Source: Candidatus Bathyarchaeota archaeon (GTDB taxonomy: Archaea; Thermoproteota; Bathyarchaeia; Bathyarchaeales; Bathycorpusculaceae). Taken from it: 64,000 nucleotides of DNA. The notes under the pieces are model-generated. The model worked only from the letters and a program-made list of their open reading frames with translations. It was not told the origin of the DNA and did no database searches. Both the position numbers and the translations under genes were made by a program. The stretch spans positions 273,558 through 337,557 of the forward strand of contig JAOZHV010000059.1 of assembly GCA_026014725.1 (NCBI GenBank). The letters are read 5' to 3'. Positions 25,668-34,068 of this stretch are shown here, one piece after another. Positions within the stretch are counted from its first letter, which is position 1. The number at the start of each line of letters is the position of its first letter.

Positions 25668-26278
25668 AACTCCTTTTCCCACTCATCCACAAAACAATAT
25701 TCACTAATCGCCTTTCTTGTTGGAACAGGCGGTGCCTCTGCAGGATAACCCATCACGACCAACGATTGGGGCTCCACCGCCTCAGGAATTTTCAAAACTT
25801 CCCTAACGATTTCTTTGCAAAAACTCGGGGCACAGAACCAGCAAGCACCCAGTCCTTTAGCATGCGCCGCCAAAAGCAAGTTCTGCATAGCTGCAGCCAA
25901 ACTTTCAACAGCCAAATCATGTTCGCAGTTTTGCCGTTTTTCATCAGGAAAATTGTGCATGCCCTCCATGGTAACGCAGGCAAGAATGAGCGCAGGAGCG
26001 TTTGCGAACCGTTCTCTCCGCTCAACACGTTTGGTTTCTTCGGTTGTTATGCCATCCCGTGCCAAGTCATCTGCCCACGCTTGAGCCATCTTCTCGGCTA
26101 ACTCACGCTTAACTGCGGCATTTTCTATGATGATGAACCGCCATGGTTGAGAGTTATGCGCCGACGGCGCCCAGCCAGCCGCTTCTAAAACCTCCAAAAC
26201 CACTTCGCGTGGAACCGCGCGTGTCAGGTATTTTCTGATGCTTCGCCGCTGTTTTAGGGCATCAAACAAGTCTGGCAT
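25664..26278 (-). CDS. nitroreductase-family FMN oxidoreductase
   Basis: A 204-residue flavoprotein of the NfsB/FRP fold. Family blocks are ALKQRRSIRKYLTR (FMN phosphate binding), GWAPSAHNSQPWRFIIIE, and the C-terminal LGACWFCAPSF and VVMGYPAEAPP. It probably uses NAD(P)H to reduce quinones, nitro compounds or flavins. It is the last gene of a minus-strand unit after the LsrF-like aldolase and the zinc dehydrogenase (33-bp spacing), which hints at a shared catabolic role. Confidence 0.9.
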   Translation of the reverse strand: MPDLFDALKQRRSIRKYLTRAVPREVVLEVLEAAGWAPSAHNSQPWRFIIIENAAVKRELAEKMAQAWADDLARDGITTEETKRVERRERFANAPALILACVTMEGMHNFPDEKRQNCEHDLAVESLAAAMQNLLLAAHAKGLGACWFCAPSFCKEIVREVLKIPEAVEPQSLVVMGYPAEAPPVPTRKAISEYCFVDEWEKEF

Positions 26279-26311
26279 ATTAGTGATTATGTTTGGGTTT
26301 CTTTTTATTTC

Positions 26312-27340
26312 TTATTCGCGATTTGGCTCCAAAATAACTTTGAGCGATTGCCCAGCTTCAGCCATCAACCTAAAACCCTCTTGCGCCTCCCGCAAATCGA
26401 GCCTGTGCGTAATCATGTCTTTAATGTTCAAGCAACCAGTAGCCAAAACCTTCAGCGAGTCTTCCAAATCAGCGGGCGCTGCACCATAGCTGGTTTTCAT
26501 GGTTATTTCGTTTCGCCAAAAATCATTAATCGGCACAGGCAACTTCACAGACGGGCCAGGCACAGCAAAGAACAGAACTGTTCCACCGCTCTCCACGCAG
26601 TCCAAAGCCGTCAAGGCGGCTGAGGTTGCGCCCGTGCAGACGACAACTTGGTCAGCCAGTCGCCCATCATTTACTTCTTTGAGCGTCTCTGCCAGATTCG
26701 CTTTGGCGTCTAGTGCGTGGGTTGCGCCGAATTTTTTGGCAAGCTCCAGCCTGTAGGGGTTAATGTCAGCGGCAACAATGTTTTTTACACCTTTGAACTG
26801 GGCAAGCTGCACGTGCAGAATCCCTGAAATGCCGCTTCCGATAATGAGCACGGTATCGTCTTTTTGCAGGTTCGCAAGTCGCTGACCTCGCGAAACGCAT
26901 GCCAAAGGTTCAATGAATGTGCCTTCCTCAAATGACATGCCGTCTGGCAACTTGTAAATACCCAATTCAACGTTGATTTTTGGGACGCGGATGTATTGTG
27001 CGAAGCCGCCGGGGTAATAGTTGGTCGTGTGCAGTGTGTGGCATGCTGTGTGGTGGCCTCGTCTGCAGTGGCGGCACTGGTTGCAGGGAACATGATGGGA
27101 AACGAAGACGCGGTCTCCGACTTTTACATTTTTGACTTTGCCGCCGACTTTACTGATGACACCTGTGGCTTCGTGCCCCAGCACTCGCGGTGCCTTAGGA
27201 ACACGATACCACTCGATAACGTCGCTTCCGCAGATGCCGCTTGCCATAACTTTTAGCAAAACTTCGTCTTCGCCAATGTCTGGCACTGGCATCTCTTGGA
27301 TGCGAACGTCATGGTTGTTGTAGTAAACGGCGGCTAACAT
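26312..27340 (-). CDS. zinc-dependent medium-chain alcohol/polyol dehydrogenase
   Basis: A 342-residue MDR enzyme. Catalytic zinc ligands are Cys37 and Asp40 region of ASGICGSDVIEWY and LGHEATG. The structural zinc site is CNQCRHCRRGHHTAC, and the NAD-binding Rossmann motif GSGISGILHVQLA is followed by ADINPYRLELAKKFGA, whose Asp suggests NAD rather than NADP. The sorbitol or threonine dehydrogenase subgroup is likely. It lies 26 bp after the LsrF-like aldolase gene in the same operon, so it may oxidise a sugar alcohol or hydroxy-acid substrate that feeds the aldolase. Confidence 0.9.
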   Translation of the reverse strand: MLAAVYYNNHDVRIQEMPVPDIGEDEVLLKVMASGICGSDVIEWYRVPKAPRVLGHEATGVISKVGGKVKNVKVGDRVFVSHHVPCNQCRHCRRGHHTACHTLHTTNYYPGGFAQYIRVPKINVELGIYKLPDGMSFEEGTFIEPLACVSRGQRLANLQKDDTVLIIGSGISGILHVQLAQFKGVKNIVAADINPYRLELAKKFGATHALDAKANLAETLKEVNDGRLADQVVVCTGATSAALTALDCVESGGTVLFFAVPGPSVKLPVPINDFWRNEITMKTSYGAAPADLEDSLKVLATGCLNIKDMITHRLDLREAQEGFRLMAEAGQSLKVILEPNRE

Positions 27341-27366
27341 AGCTGATCACAAAAAAGGAAAAGCTG

Positions 27367-28164
27367 TTAGGCTTTGCCTGCTATGACTTGGTTGTAGAGG
27401 TCTTCGGCTTCTTGGGCAGTGTAGTTTTCGTGGATAATGGCTCGGATGGCTCTGATTGAAGCGACGGGATACTGGGTTTGCCAAATGTTTCTGCCCAAGT
27501 TAACGCCTATGGCGCCTTTCTGCATGCCATCATAAACGAAATCGAAAACCTCTCTTTGCGTTTCAGCTTTTGGTCCACCAGCGATTACTATTGGAACTGG
27601 GCAACCCTCAACGACTTTTTCGAAGCGTTCCTTGCAATAGTAGGTTTTGACGACGCGTGCACCGATTTCCGCTGCGATTCGTGCAGATAGCGCAAGGTAG
27701 CGTGCTTCCCGTTTCTCGAGTTCTTTGCCAACTGCACAGACCGCCATAACTGGGATGCTGTAATCTTCGCATTCATCGACAAGTTTGGCGAGGTTGCTTA
27801 GGCTTTTGTTTTCGTATTTGCTTCCGACGAAAACTGACATAGAAACGGCAGAAGCGTTTAGTCTGAGGATTTCTTGGATGGATGTGACCAAGCTTTCGTT
27901 AGCTAAGTCTTCCCCAACCACTGAGACCGCGCCTGAGACGCGCATGATTATTGGTTTCTCAATCGCTGGGTCAATGCAGTTGCGCAAAACGCCGCGGGTC
28001 AGCATTAAGGCGTCTGCATACTGGTAGATTGGTTTGATTGTTTCTGCGGGCTTCTCAAGGCAGTGTGTTGGTCCTTGGAAGTAACCATGGTCAATGGGTA
28101 AAAACAGGGCTTTGCCGTCTTTTTGGATGAGTCTACTTAAGCGATTCTTCATTCCCCAATCCAT
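27367..28164 (-). CDS. LsrF-like class I aldolase/thiolase
   Basis: A 265-residue TIM barrel of the DhnA/LsrF family, strikingly similar to LsrF (3-hydroxy-5-phosphonooxypentane-2,4-dione thiolase) in MKNRLSRLI, DHGYFQGPT, LMLTRGVLRN, AEIGARVVKTYYC, CPVPIVIAGGPK and GVNLGRNIWQ. The Schiff-base Lys is in VVKTYYC. In enteric bacteria LsrF finishes degradation of the AI-2 signal. Here no lsr transporter or kinase is present, so a sugar-phosphate or archaeal-specific substrate is more likely. It is the first gene of the unit with the zinc dehydrogenase and nitroreductase. Confidence 0.88.
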   Translation of the reverse strand: MDWGMKNRLSRLIQKDGKALFLPIDHGYFQGPTHCLEKPAETIKPIYQYADALMLTRGVLRNCIDPAIEKPIIMRVSGAVSVVGEDLANESLVTSIQEILRLNASAVSMSVFVGSKYENKSLSNLAKLVDECEDYSIPVMAVCAVGKELEKREARYLALSARIAAEIGARVVKTYYCKERFEKVVEGCPVPIVIAGGPKAETQREVFDFVYDGMQKGAIGVNLGRNIWQTQYPVASIRAIRAIIHENYTAQEAEDLYNQVIAGKA

Positions 28165-28351
28165 AATTCATTACTCCGAGGAAGCTTTTGGTTTAAGAAT
28201 TAAATAACCTTATCTATTCCTCTATAAAGAAACCAGTTCCAGCATCATTTCTGCGGTAAATAGACGATTGTTGTTATCTGTACACAACCACATACTCTTA
28301 TGTTAACGAGCAAACTATGAAAGTGTAACCAGATTTGTGAGGTGAAAAGTT

Positions 28352-28786
28352 ATGGCTGATATTATTGATTTAGCAGTATCTGCGGGCAATTTCAAAACAC
28401 TTGTTACTGCAGTCCAAGCGGCAGGTTTGGTTGATACATTGAAGAGCCCAGGACCATTCACTGTTTTTGCGCCAACAGACGAAGCCTTCGCAAAATTACC
28501 TCAAGGAACCGTTGAAAACCTTCTACAAGACATTCCAAGACTGAGAGCAATTTTAACATATCATGTGGTTCCTGGCAAAATAACTTCTGCAGACGTGGTT
28601 AAACTCAAAACCGCCAAAACCGTTGAAGGCGAAGAAGTAAAAATCGATGCTTCCAGATGGCATGGTCATAAAATGCCGAAGATTAACGATGCTGAAATAG
28701 TTCAAGCTGACATCATGGCGGATAATGGCGTCTGTCACGCTATTGATAAAGTTCTGATGCCACCGATGAAAATGACAACAACTTAA
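28352..28786 (+). CDS. fasciclin (FAS1) domain protein
   Basis: A 144-residue single FAS1 domain. The H1 box is [17 protein letters not shown] and the H2-like box is [22 protein letters not shown], with the YH motif in [14 protein letters not shown]1 domains mediate adhesion, although this copy has no visible signal peptide and may be cytoplasmic. GAGGTGAAAAG precedes the ATG at 28352. It is monocistronic. Confidence 0.92.
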   Translation: MADIIDLAVSAGNFKTLVTAVQAAGLVDTLKSPGPFTVFAPTDEAFAKLPQGTVENLLQDIPRLRAILTYHVVPGKITSADVVKLKTAKTVEGEEVKIDASRWHGHKMPKINDAEIVQADIMADNGVCHAIDKVLMPPMKMTTT

Positions 28787-28809
28787 CAAACAAATTCATA
28801 CTGTGTCTT

Positions 28810-29025
28810 CTATTTGGAACTGGCTTTTACAATTAAGTAACCTTTTTCTATGAGCCAATGATGAAACTGCCAAGTCGTATAAAGGCACGCAGTGCCACAT
28901 TTCTTGCGAACTTGCTCATACTCTGGCGAACCCTCAGCGTGCTTGTTTAGCTCCATTTGCACTGGGCACTCTACATCTTTGCAGAATTCTCTGCGCTTAT
29001 ATTCAACGTAACCTTGCGGAATCAT
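28810..29025 (-). CDS. small Cys-containing conserved archaeal protein
   Basis: A 71-residue protein of unknown function. Cysteines are placed as EFCKDVECPVQ and KKCGTACLYTTWQFHHWLIEKGYLIV. The C-x4-C and C-x3-C pairs plus the His-His suggest a bound metal or Fe-S cluster. Similar short proteins beginning with IPxGYVEYKRREFC are remembered from other archaea (not searched). ATG start at 29025. Confidence 0.65.
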   Translation of the reverse strand: MIPQGYVEYKRREFCKDVECPVQMELNKHAEGSPEYEQVRKKCGTACLYTTWQFHHWLIEKGYLIVKASSK

Positions 29026-29085
29026 GCTGCATCGGGCTAAGTTTTTGGTTCAGCCTTAATAAGCATTCCCAGAATCTAGTGCAAG

Positions 29086-29628
29086 TTATCCGACTAGTAA
29101 GTGTTCCCAGAAATTGTTCCGCTTATTAAAAAACAATCCAACAAACAGAAGCACCATAGCCCCATGCACAATTAAGGAAGCTACTCCTGCTCCACCAATA
29201 AGCGGCACGATTGGGCTTGGCGTTTGATACATCGAAAGAAACGGCCACAGAATGGGATTGTAAGTGTGGTTTGTAATATCTAACAGCACATGGGAAAGAA
29301 CACCGATAAGGCATGAAAAGACCAGCCCAAGCGTCAAACGACATTTCTCCGCAACCCTCAGCTTGTTGATAGGAAAAATAGCGCTCGTTAACCGAGGATA
29401 AACAACAACCGTAATCGCCACCGCAATTAATGTCCCAACAGTTACGCCTCCAAGGAGACTGTGAAGCACCATCCTGTCAGGCGCTTCAGGTCCAAGTAGC
29501 AGAGCCATCACTGGAATTTCAAGGTCAGGCACCATGGCACCCACAATCAGCGCTGGCAAACTCAACGATGAACTTCCAAGCTTGCTAAGTATGTAGGCTA
29601 CGGGGTAGTGGAAAGGGGTAACTGGCAA
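29086..29628 (-). CDS. membrane-bound putative metal-dependent hydrolase (DUF4184/YdjM-like)
   Basis: A 180-residue polytopic protein. The N-terminal TPFHYPVAYIL, the GAMVPDLEIPVMALL block and VLSHVLLDITNHT hold the His and Asp residues characteristic of these membrane metal hydrolases. Four to five membrane helices are visible. Substrate is unknown; the YdjM group has been linked to membrane damage responses. The start is TTG 29628. Confidence 0.7.
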   Translation of the reverse strand: MPVTPFHYPVAYILSKLGSSSLSLPALIVGAMVPDLEIPVMALLLGPEAPDRMVLHSLLGGVTVGTLIAVAITVVVYPRLTSAIFPINKLRVAEKCRLTLGLVFSCLIGVLSHVLLDITNHTYNPILWPFLSMYQTPSPIVPLIGGAGVASLIVHGAMVLLFVGLFFNKRNNFWEHLLVG

Positions 29629-29757
29629 TCAACGGTCACTTTAAAGCATGAACATGGCTCTTGTGCAATTTATTATTTCGCCCCCTAAACCTGAGTTTTG
29701 ATTAGTACATTTGTTTACAAATACAGTTAAAAACAACAAATACACAAAACTTGCTTA

Positions 29758-30477
29758 GTGAGGACACAATCTTTGAATGCAAAACGAGTGGTTACTGCGT
29801 GGGCTACGTTAGCTTTAGTCTTTATTGTCATCGGCTCTTTTGCAGCACTGCTTTATCAGCAAAAAAACTTTAGCTTCACCGCTACAGAGAACAGCCCCTG
29901 CAGAATCACACTTCACTCAAACATGATAACGTACCGAGCAATAACCATAGATAAAATCTGCACACTCGCGGTTCTGCCTGCGCTGTCAGTTCAAGCACCC
30001 AGCCCAGCACCAGTTCTCGCTACAAATTCGACAAGAGCACAAATCTACAACTTTGTAAGCGAGAACCCCGGCGTTCAGTTTAGAGGAATATGTGCAGTTC
30101 TTTGTCTTCCAATCGGGCTAGCAGAATACCATCTGGGCGTGCTCATCAAGTCTGGTTTGGTTTCGTTTGTTCGTGATGGACGTTATAAACGGTTCTTTGT
30201 TGCCAACAAATTCTCAAGAAAAGACATGCTGATGATTTCTCTTCTTCGCCATAGCAGAGTTAAGAGGATTGTGGAAGCTCTCATTAACAATGGGGAACTG
30301 TCACATGGCAAGTTGGCAGGTGAAGTCGCAATTACTTCGCAAGCCTTAACATGGCAAATGAAAACACTCAAAAACACAAAGTTTGTGTTGCAAGTAAACG
30401 ACGGAATAAAAACGATTTACTCATTGGATAAGAATTCAGCGTCAACACTCAAAAGATACTTGGCAGTTGTAGGGTAA
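29758..30477 (+). CDS. membrane-anchored tandem winged-helix regulator
   Basis: An N-terminal membrane helix (AWATLALVFIVIGSFAALLY) and a short extracytoplasmic or linker stretch come first. A second hydrophobic stretch follows (ICTLAVLPALSV), then two ArsR/MarR-like winged helices: ARAQIYNFVSENPGVQFRGI to DGRYKRFFVAN, and LRHSRVKRIVEALINNGELS to GIKTIYSLD. The 239-residue protein resembles archaeal one-component membrane-tethered regulators, which sense at the membrane and bind DNA in the cytoplasm. The start is GTG 29758. Neighbours do not identify a target. Confidence 0.75.
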   Translation: MRTQSLNAKRVVTAWATLALVFIVIGSFAALLYQQKNFSFTATENSPCRITLHSNMITYRAITIDKICTLAVLPALSVQAPSPAPVLATNSTRAQIYNFVSENPGVQFRGICAVLCLPIGLAEYHLGVLIKSGLVSFVRDGRYKRFFVANKFSRKDMLMISLLRHSRVKRIVEALINNGELSHGKLAGEVAITSQALTWQMKTLKNTKFVLQVNDGIKTIYSLDKNSASTLKRYLAVVG

Positions 30478-30515
30478 CGTACTCTTTTAATTGCTGTTTT
30501 CAGTTTAGGGCTATT

Positions 30516-31208
30516 ATGCCAAAACTGTACCTTTTAGGCGGAGAAAACGTCTTTAGAAGAAGCGCAAAACAAGTAAACCAAAGAGCCTTCCAAGACGCTG
30601 GAGAACCGCTTAACGTTTTAGTGTTGCCTTGGGCAAGAGCATCCTTCGACAACAAGTACCTGCGAAGAAAGCGGCTTTTTGATTACTTCATAAGCTTAGG
30701 CGCTTGCGCGGTTAACTTTGTTGAGTATTCCGACTCCGCCCAAACGATTGCACAGAAAATGGCTGGCTCCACTTTGGTTTATTTAACTGGTGGAGTTCCA
30801 AGCGTTCTCATCGAGCGCCTGAAAAACACAGGAGTTGACGACTTACTTAAGAATTACAAAGGCGTCATCGTTGGGAGAAGTGCAGGTGCATTGGCGCTTT
30901 GCAAAAAATGCGTAATCACTTGCCACAGCAACTCAAAAGTCAAAATTGTTGACGGCATTGGCTTAGTAGATGTTACTCTTAAAGTGCATTATATGCAGGA
31001 AAAAGCCAGTATCCTACAAAAACTTTCAACCCAACAGAATATTTATGCGGTTCCTGAAGGGTCAGCACTGATTTATGACAACGGCAATTTCTCAGCCATC
31101 AACAAAGTTTACGTTTTCCAAAACGGCAAGCAACAAACATTGATGGAAAGCTTCCTAAGCAAAGAACTTGCGAACATAAAATCGGGACTTAATGATAATC
31201 GGCGTTAG
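30516..31208 (+). CDS. peptidase S51-like protein (dipeptidase E/cyanophycinase fold)
   Basis: A 230-residue protein of the class I glutamine amidotransferase-like fold. The nucleophile elbow is VGRSAGALALC with Ser122, YLTGGVPSVLIERL precedes it, and KVHYMQ supplies a His. Peptidase E cleaves Asp-X dipeptides; cyanophycinase has the same fold. The N-terminal KLYLLGGENVF is typical. Its 3' end overlaps the convergent membrane-protein gene by 54 bp. Confidence 0.82.
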   Translation: MPKLYLLGGENVFRRSAKQVNQRAFQDAGEPLNVLVLPWARASFDNKYLRRKRLFDYFISLGACAVNFVEYSDSAQTIAQKMAGSTLVYLTGGVPSVLIERLKNTGVDDLLKNYKGVIVGRSAGALALCKKCVITCHSNSKVKIVDGIGLVDVTLKVHYMQEKASILQKLSTQQNIYAVPEGSALIYDNGNFSAINKVYVFQNGKQQTLMESFLSKELANIKSGLNDNRR

Positions 31209-31916
31209 AGTAACAGTAAGTATTGTGCCTAGTGTTGCGAGAACTATTATGTCTCCAAAGACCCAGCCAAAGAAAACCGTGGGAAAACTCGCCACTGGAA
31301 TGTTACCGAATGCCGCCATAGCGCCCACGCCGAAAACGCCTGAAACGATGCTAGCAAGAATAACTCCCACGGGCAACCAAGTTAACCATGTTTTATGGTC
31401 TTCAACGACTCCCTGAATTAGCACAAGCACGATAGCAAAAACAAAGCTTGCGATAAAAGCCCACGTAACAGAGTAAACAAGAGAAAACGCTGAACCAACA
31501 AGCACCAACGCGAGAAGCCCATTTATCCCGTAAGTGAGCTTTGGACGCTTCAAGCCAAGAACAGGTTTAGTTTTAAGTGAACGGTAAATCATCAAGGGCA
31601 CGAAACCTTCAAAGAAATCAGCTAATGACCAAACAAGCACAAACGGCAGAGGCAACCCAAGAAAAATGCCCATGAAAACACAACTCAGATAACCCGCCAA
31701 GCAACCCCAGACGCCAAACCAGAGCGCCAAGGGCACATAAACTGCCGCGGCAAAATAGAGCCCTGAAACACCCGTCACTGCTCCTGCAGTTGATTCAACT
31801 GGAGCTAAAACAACTGCGTAAATAGCCAAAAGCGTACAGATCACGGTTGCCACGATGAAGACAACGGGTTGCCTCCAAGAGATACGGGAAGCAGGTTTAG
31901 GGTTAATTTTTTGCAT
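31155..31916 (-). CDS. polytopic membrane protein resembling an ECF transporter S component
   Basis: About 253 residues from the ATG at 31916; a TTG nine codons earlier is also possible. There are six to seven membrane helices. FAAAVYVPLALWFGVWGCLAGYL followed by FMGIFLGLPLPFVLVWSLADFFEGF resembles substrate-capture (S) subunits of energy-coupling factor transporters or MASE-like sensors. No EcfA or EcfT gene is next to it. Substrate is unknown and the family call is tentative. It overlaps the S51 gene tail-to-tail by 54 bp. Confidence 0.6.
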   Translation of the reverse strand: MQKINPKPASRISWRQPVVFIVATVICTLLAIYAVVLAPVESTAGAVTGVSGLYFAAAVYVPLALWFGVWGCLAGYLSCVFMGIFLGLPLPFVLVWSLADFFEGFVPLMIYRSLKTKPVLGLKRPKLTYGINGLLALVLVGSAFSLVYSVTWAFIASFVFAIVLVLIQGVVEDHKTWLTWLPVGVILASIVSGVFGVGAMAAFGNIPVASFPTVFFGWVFGDIIVLATLGTILTVTLTPIIIKSRFYVRKFFA

Positions 31917-32048
31917 GAGAACGCTGTATAAGCGTATTTTCAATATAAGGTTTAAGATTTAGAAAAACATCAATATTCGGATTGGAAGAAAAAAGGAAAT
32001 AGAGCAGCCTTTGATTGTGAAGAATCAGTTGCAATTCTGGTAAAAAGT

Positions 32049-32273
32049 TTAGGATTTCTTTGCAAGCACCGCCACAACAATCGTACATAAAATTAGTTCC
32101 AACAGCACCGCCCCCAGAGCAAATAGCGGAATCCTAAACACAAGTTCGTTATGGTAAACAGTTGTAGTTGGTAATCCGCCCAAGTATGCAACCAAGAAAA
32201 ATGCGAGAAACACGATGCCGACGCCTTGTGTGATAGAAAGAAAAGCCGATAGACGCTTATCACTTATTTCCAA
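32049..32273 (-). CDS. small two-helix membrane protein
   Basis: 74 residues with two hydrophobic helices (LSITQGVGIVFLAFFLVAYLGG and IPLFALGAVLLELILCTIVVAVLA) and a TVYHNELVF loop. No family is recognised. The start is TTG 32273. It precedes, on the same strand, the ECF-like membrane protein gene by 132 bp. Confidence 0.5.
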   Translation of the reverse strand: MEISDKRLSAFLSITQGVGIVFLAFFLVAYLGGLPTTTVYHNELVFRIPLFALGAVLLELILCTIVVAVLAKKS

Positions 32274-32338
32274 GCAAAGCCCTCTTACACCTAAACTCTA
32301 GCGTAATTAGCTATTTAACACTAACCATTTGCAAAACG

Positions 32339-33316
32339 TTGCACACTCGCTCAACCACAAATGTAATATACATAACGCTTCGAAATAATTTCAGGCAAAA
32401 GCAGGAATTTTATTTGGAGCAGAAATTTATTAATCCTCTAAATGCAGTAGGGATAGCCGCAGTAGTAACCGCTTACTTCTTATTCACATTCCACGCCATG
32501 TTCACGCTTTCATGGATTGGCGAGTGGGAAGGACTCTCAGAACCTATTGCTTTCGCCATTTTCGTTACCGACGTTACAGCTGGTTTCTTCCTTGCTTTCA
32601 GATTAATAGCCAGCATAATCGCCATCACAACAACAATCCTCTACTTTACAAAAAAAAGACTATCTCCCTCAACAACAAATAAACTACTACAGTGGATTCT
32701 TGTTTTCGAAGCACTATACTGGATAGGACTACTGCCCTCAGGAATCTGGGGAATGCTATCAGCAACCAACATAGTATTTTTGCTGAATACAGGCATACCC
32801 TGCTTGATAGCTTCGATAGGAATACCTATAGCGCTGTTCAAGCTTGCGTTTAAACTGAGACCCAACAAGCCGCAAAGAGAAGCCATAAAATGGGCGTTAA
32901 TTGCAGGCGTGCTCTATATCGTTGCATTTTGGCTTAACAATACAGGCATGTGGATAACAACGGCTTCACAACTTGGAATTGAGCAACTCATCGCACAGCC
33001 TGAACTTCTGGTAAGTTTTGGCTCTACAGTGTTTGGGTTGCTTGCACTGGCAATATTTACAGGATACTTTGCCAAGAAATCAATAGGAATCGAAAGTTTG
33101 CATGAGTTTAAAATAAGAACAGTCGGGGCTATTCTGGTAGCTTTAGGTTTGTTTTATTTATGGAACTATATGACGTGGATTTTCTTCGGTGGCTGGAATC
33201 AATGGTATGCATGGCTGCTGGGGCATAACTTGGACTTGTGGATGCTTTCACTGCCGCTGCTTGGTTTACCATTACTCTTTCACAGCAAGAGTAACACGGA
33301 ACAATCCGTTAAATAA
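32339..33316 (+). CDS. polytopic membrane protein of unknown family
   Basis: A 325-residue protein with about eight membrane helices (for example VGIAAVVTAYFLFTFHAMF, PIAFAIFVTDVTAGFFLAF, WILVFEALYWIGLLPSGI, LIAGVLYIVAFWLNNT, AILVALGLFYLWNYMTWIFF). Trp-rich loops such as FGGWNQWYAWLLGHNLDLWM are notable. No catalytic or transport motif is recognised. The start is GTG 32339. Confidence 0.6.
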   Translation: MHTRSTTNVIYITLRNNFRQKQEFYLEQKFINPLNAVGIAAVVTAYFLFTFHAMFTLSWIGEWEGLSEPIAFAIFVTDVTAGFFLAFRLIASIIAITTTILYFTKKRLSPSTTNKLLQWILVFEALYWIGLLPSGIWGMLSATNIVFLLNTGIPCLIASIGIPIALFKLAFKLRPNKPQREAIKWALIAGVLYIVAFWLNNTGMWITTASQLGIEQLIAQPELLVSFGSTVFGLLALAIFTGYFAKKSIGIESLHEFKIRTVGAILVALGLFYLWNYMTWIFFGGWNQWYAWLLGHNLDLWMLSLPLLGLPLLFHSKSNTEQSVK

Positions 33317-33374
33317 CGCATAGCTCAAAAAATTAGAAAAACGCAATAGCCGACTTCTCGGCGAAACGCAAGCA

Positions 33375-33491
33375 CTATCTTTTTACACATTTACCCGTTA
33401 CAGGGTCATAATGGTTCGTATCAGAATAGTCGCAATTTTTACAATCATCCTTTATATCAAAGCCAAAGGGGCAATCCTTCAAATCAGCCAT
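33375..33491 (-). CDS. 38-residue cysteine-rich mini-protein
   Basis: ATG at 33491 and TAG at 33375-33377 enclose 38 codons. The product begins MADLKDCPFGFDIKDDCKNC and ends DPVTGKCVKR. Cysteines are arranged C-x9-C-x2-C-x16-C, which could coordinate one zinc or an Fe-S cluster. It is followed upstream by TGGTGC and AGGTGCTCTGG, which can serve as a ribosome-binding site. It is the second mini-protein of this kind in the window, unrelated to that at 2796. Confidence 0.6.
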   Translation of the reverse strand: MADLKDCPFGFDIKDDCKNCDYSDTNHYDPVTGKCVKR

Positions 33492-33546
33492 CCAGAGCAC
33501 CTCAACTGCTTGATACCTATCGCGTTGTAATATAAAAGTGAATTCT

Positions 33547-33966
33547 TCACATCTCCCAAAGGGACAAGCCAGTTTGCACGTCTTTTTTGCGTTCGACCTT
33601 TTGCCCCAGTAATTCCGTCACATGAACTTCGGCTGCGAAGACTTTGCATTCAAGCAGGTGCCCACCTTTCGTGTTTCCGCTTTCGTCAGCTAAAACAGCA
33701 TGTGCGTGAACGAAGGGCTCGCCTTCTTTTAGGGAGATGTTGCCTATGCAACTGGCTATTTCCTGAGGATAATCCAGCAGATTTGTTAAGTATTCGTGGT
33801 TTGTTTGGTCGTAAAATCCAAGCTTTGCAGATTTCACAGCACCTACAGCGGTAAAGTTTGCCAAAAAGATTTGGTGCTTTTTTGCCTGTTTGGTTATGAA
33901 CTCTATGAGGTCAGAATCGTATGGGGCACGCAAAAGAAACGCTCGACCGAAAGCCAAGTTAGCCAA
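33547..33966 (-). CDS. PPC/DUF296 domain protein
   Basis: A 139-residue plant-and-prokaryote-conserved (PPC, DUF296) domain. The metal-binding region is PFVHAHAVLADESGNTKGGH, with three His residues, and FTAVGAVKSAKLGFYD is typical of the fold. In plants the domain accompanies AT-hooks; in prokaryotes it stands alone with unclear function. The start is TTG 33966, supported by GGAGAT about eight bases upstream. Confidence 0.9.
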   Translation of the reverse strand: MANLAFGRAFLLRAPYDSDLIEFITKQAKKHQIFLANFTAVGAVKSAKLGFYDQTNHEYLTNLLDYPQEIASCIGNISLKEGEPFVHAHAVLADESGNTKGGHLLECKVFAAEVHVTELLGQKVERKKDVQTGLSLWEM

Positions 33967-34068
33967 CTATCTTATCTCCGAAAAAAATAACGCCAGTAAG
34001 CCTAAAAAAGTTTTGAAGATGCATAAAACAAAAAAAGAGGAAGGGAAATTAGTTTTCGGATGGTTTTC

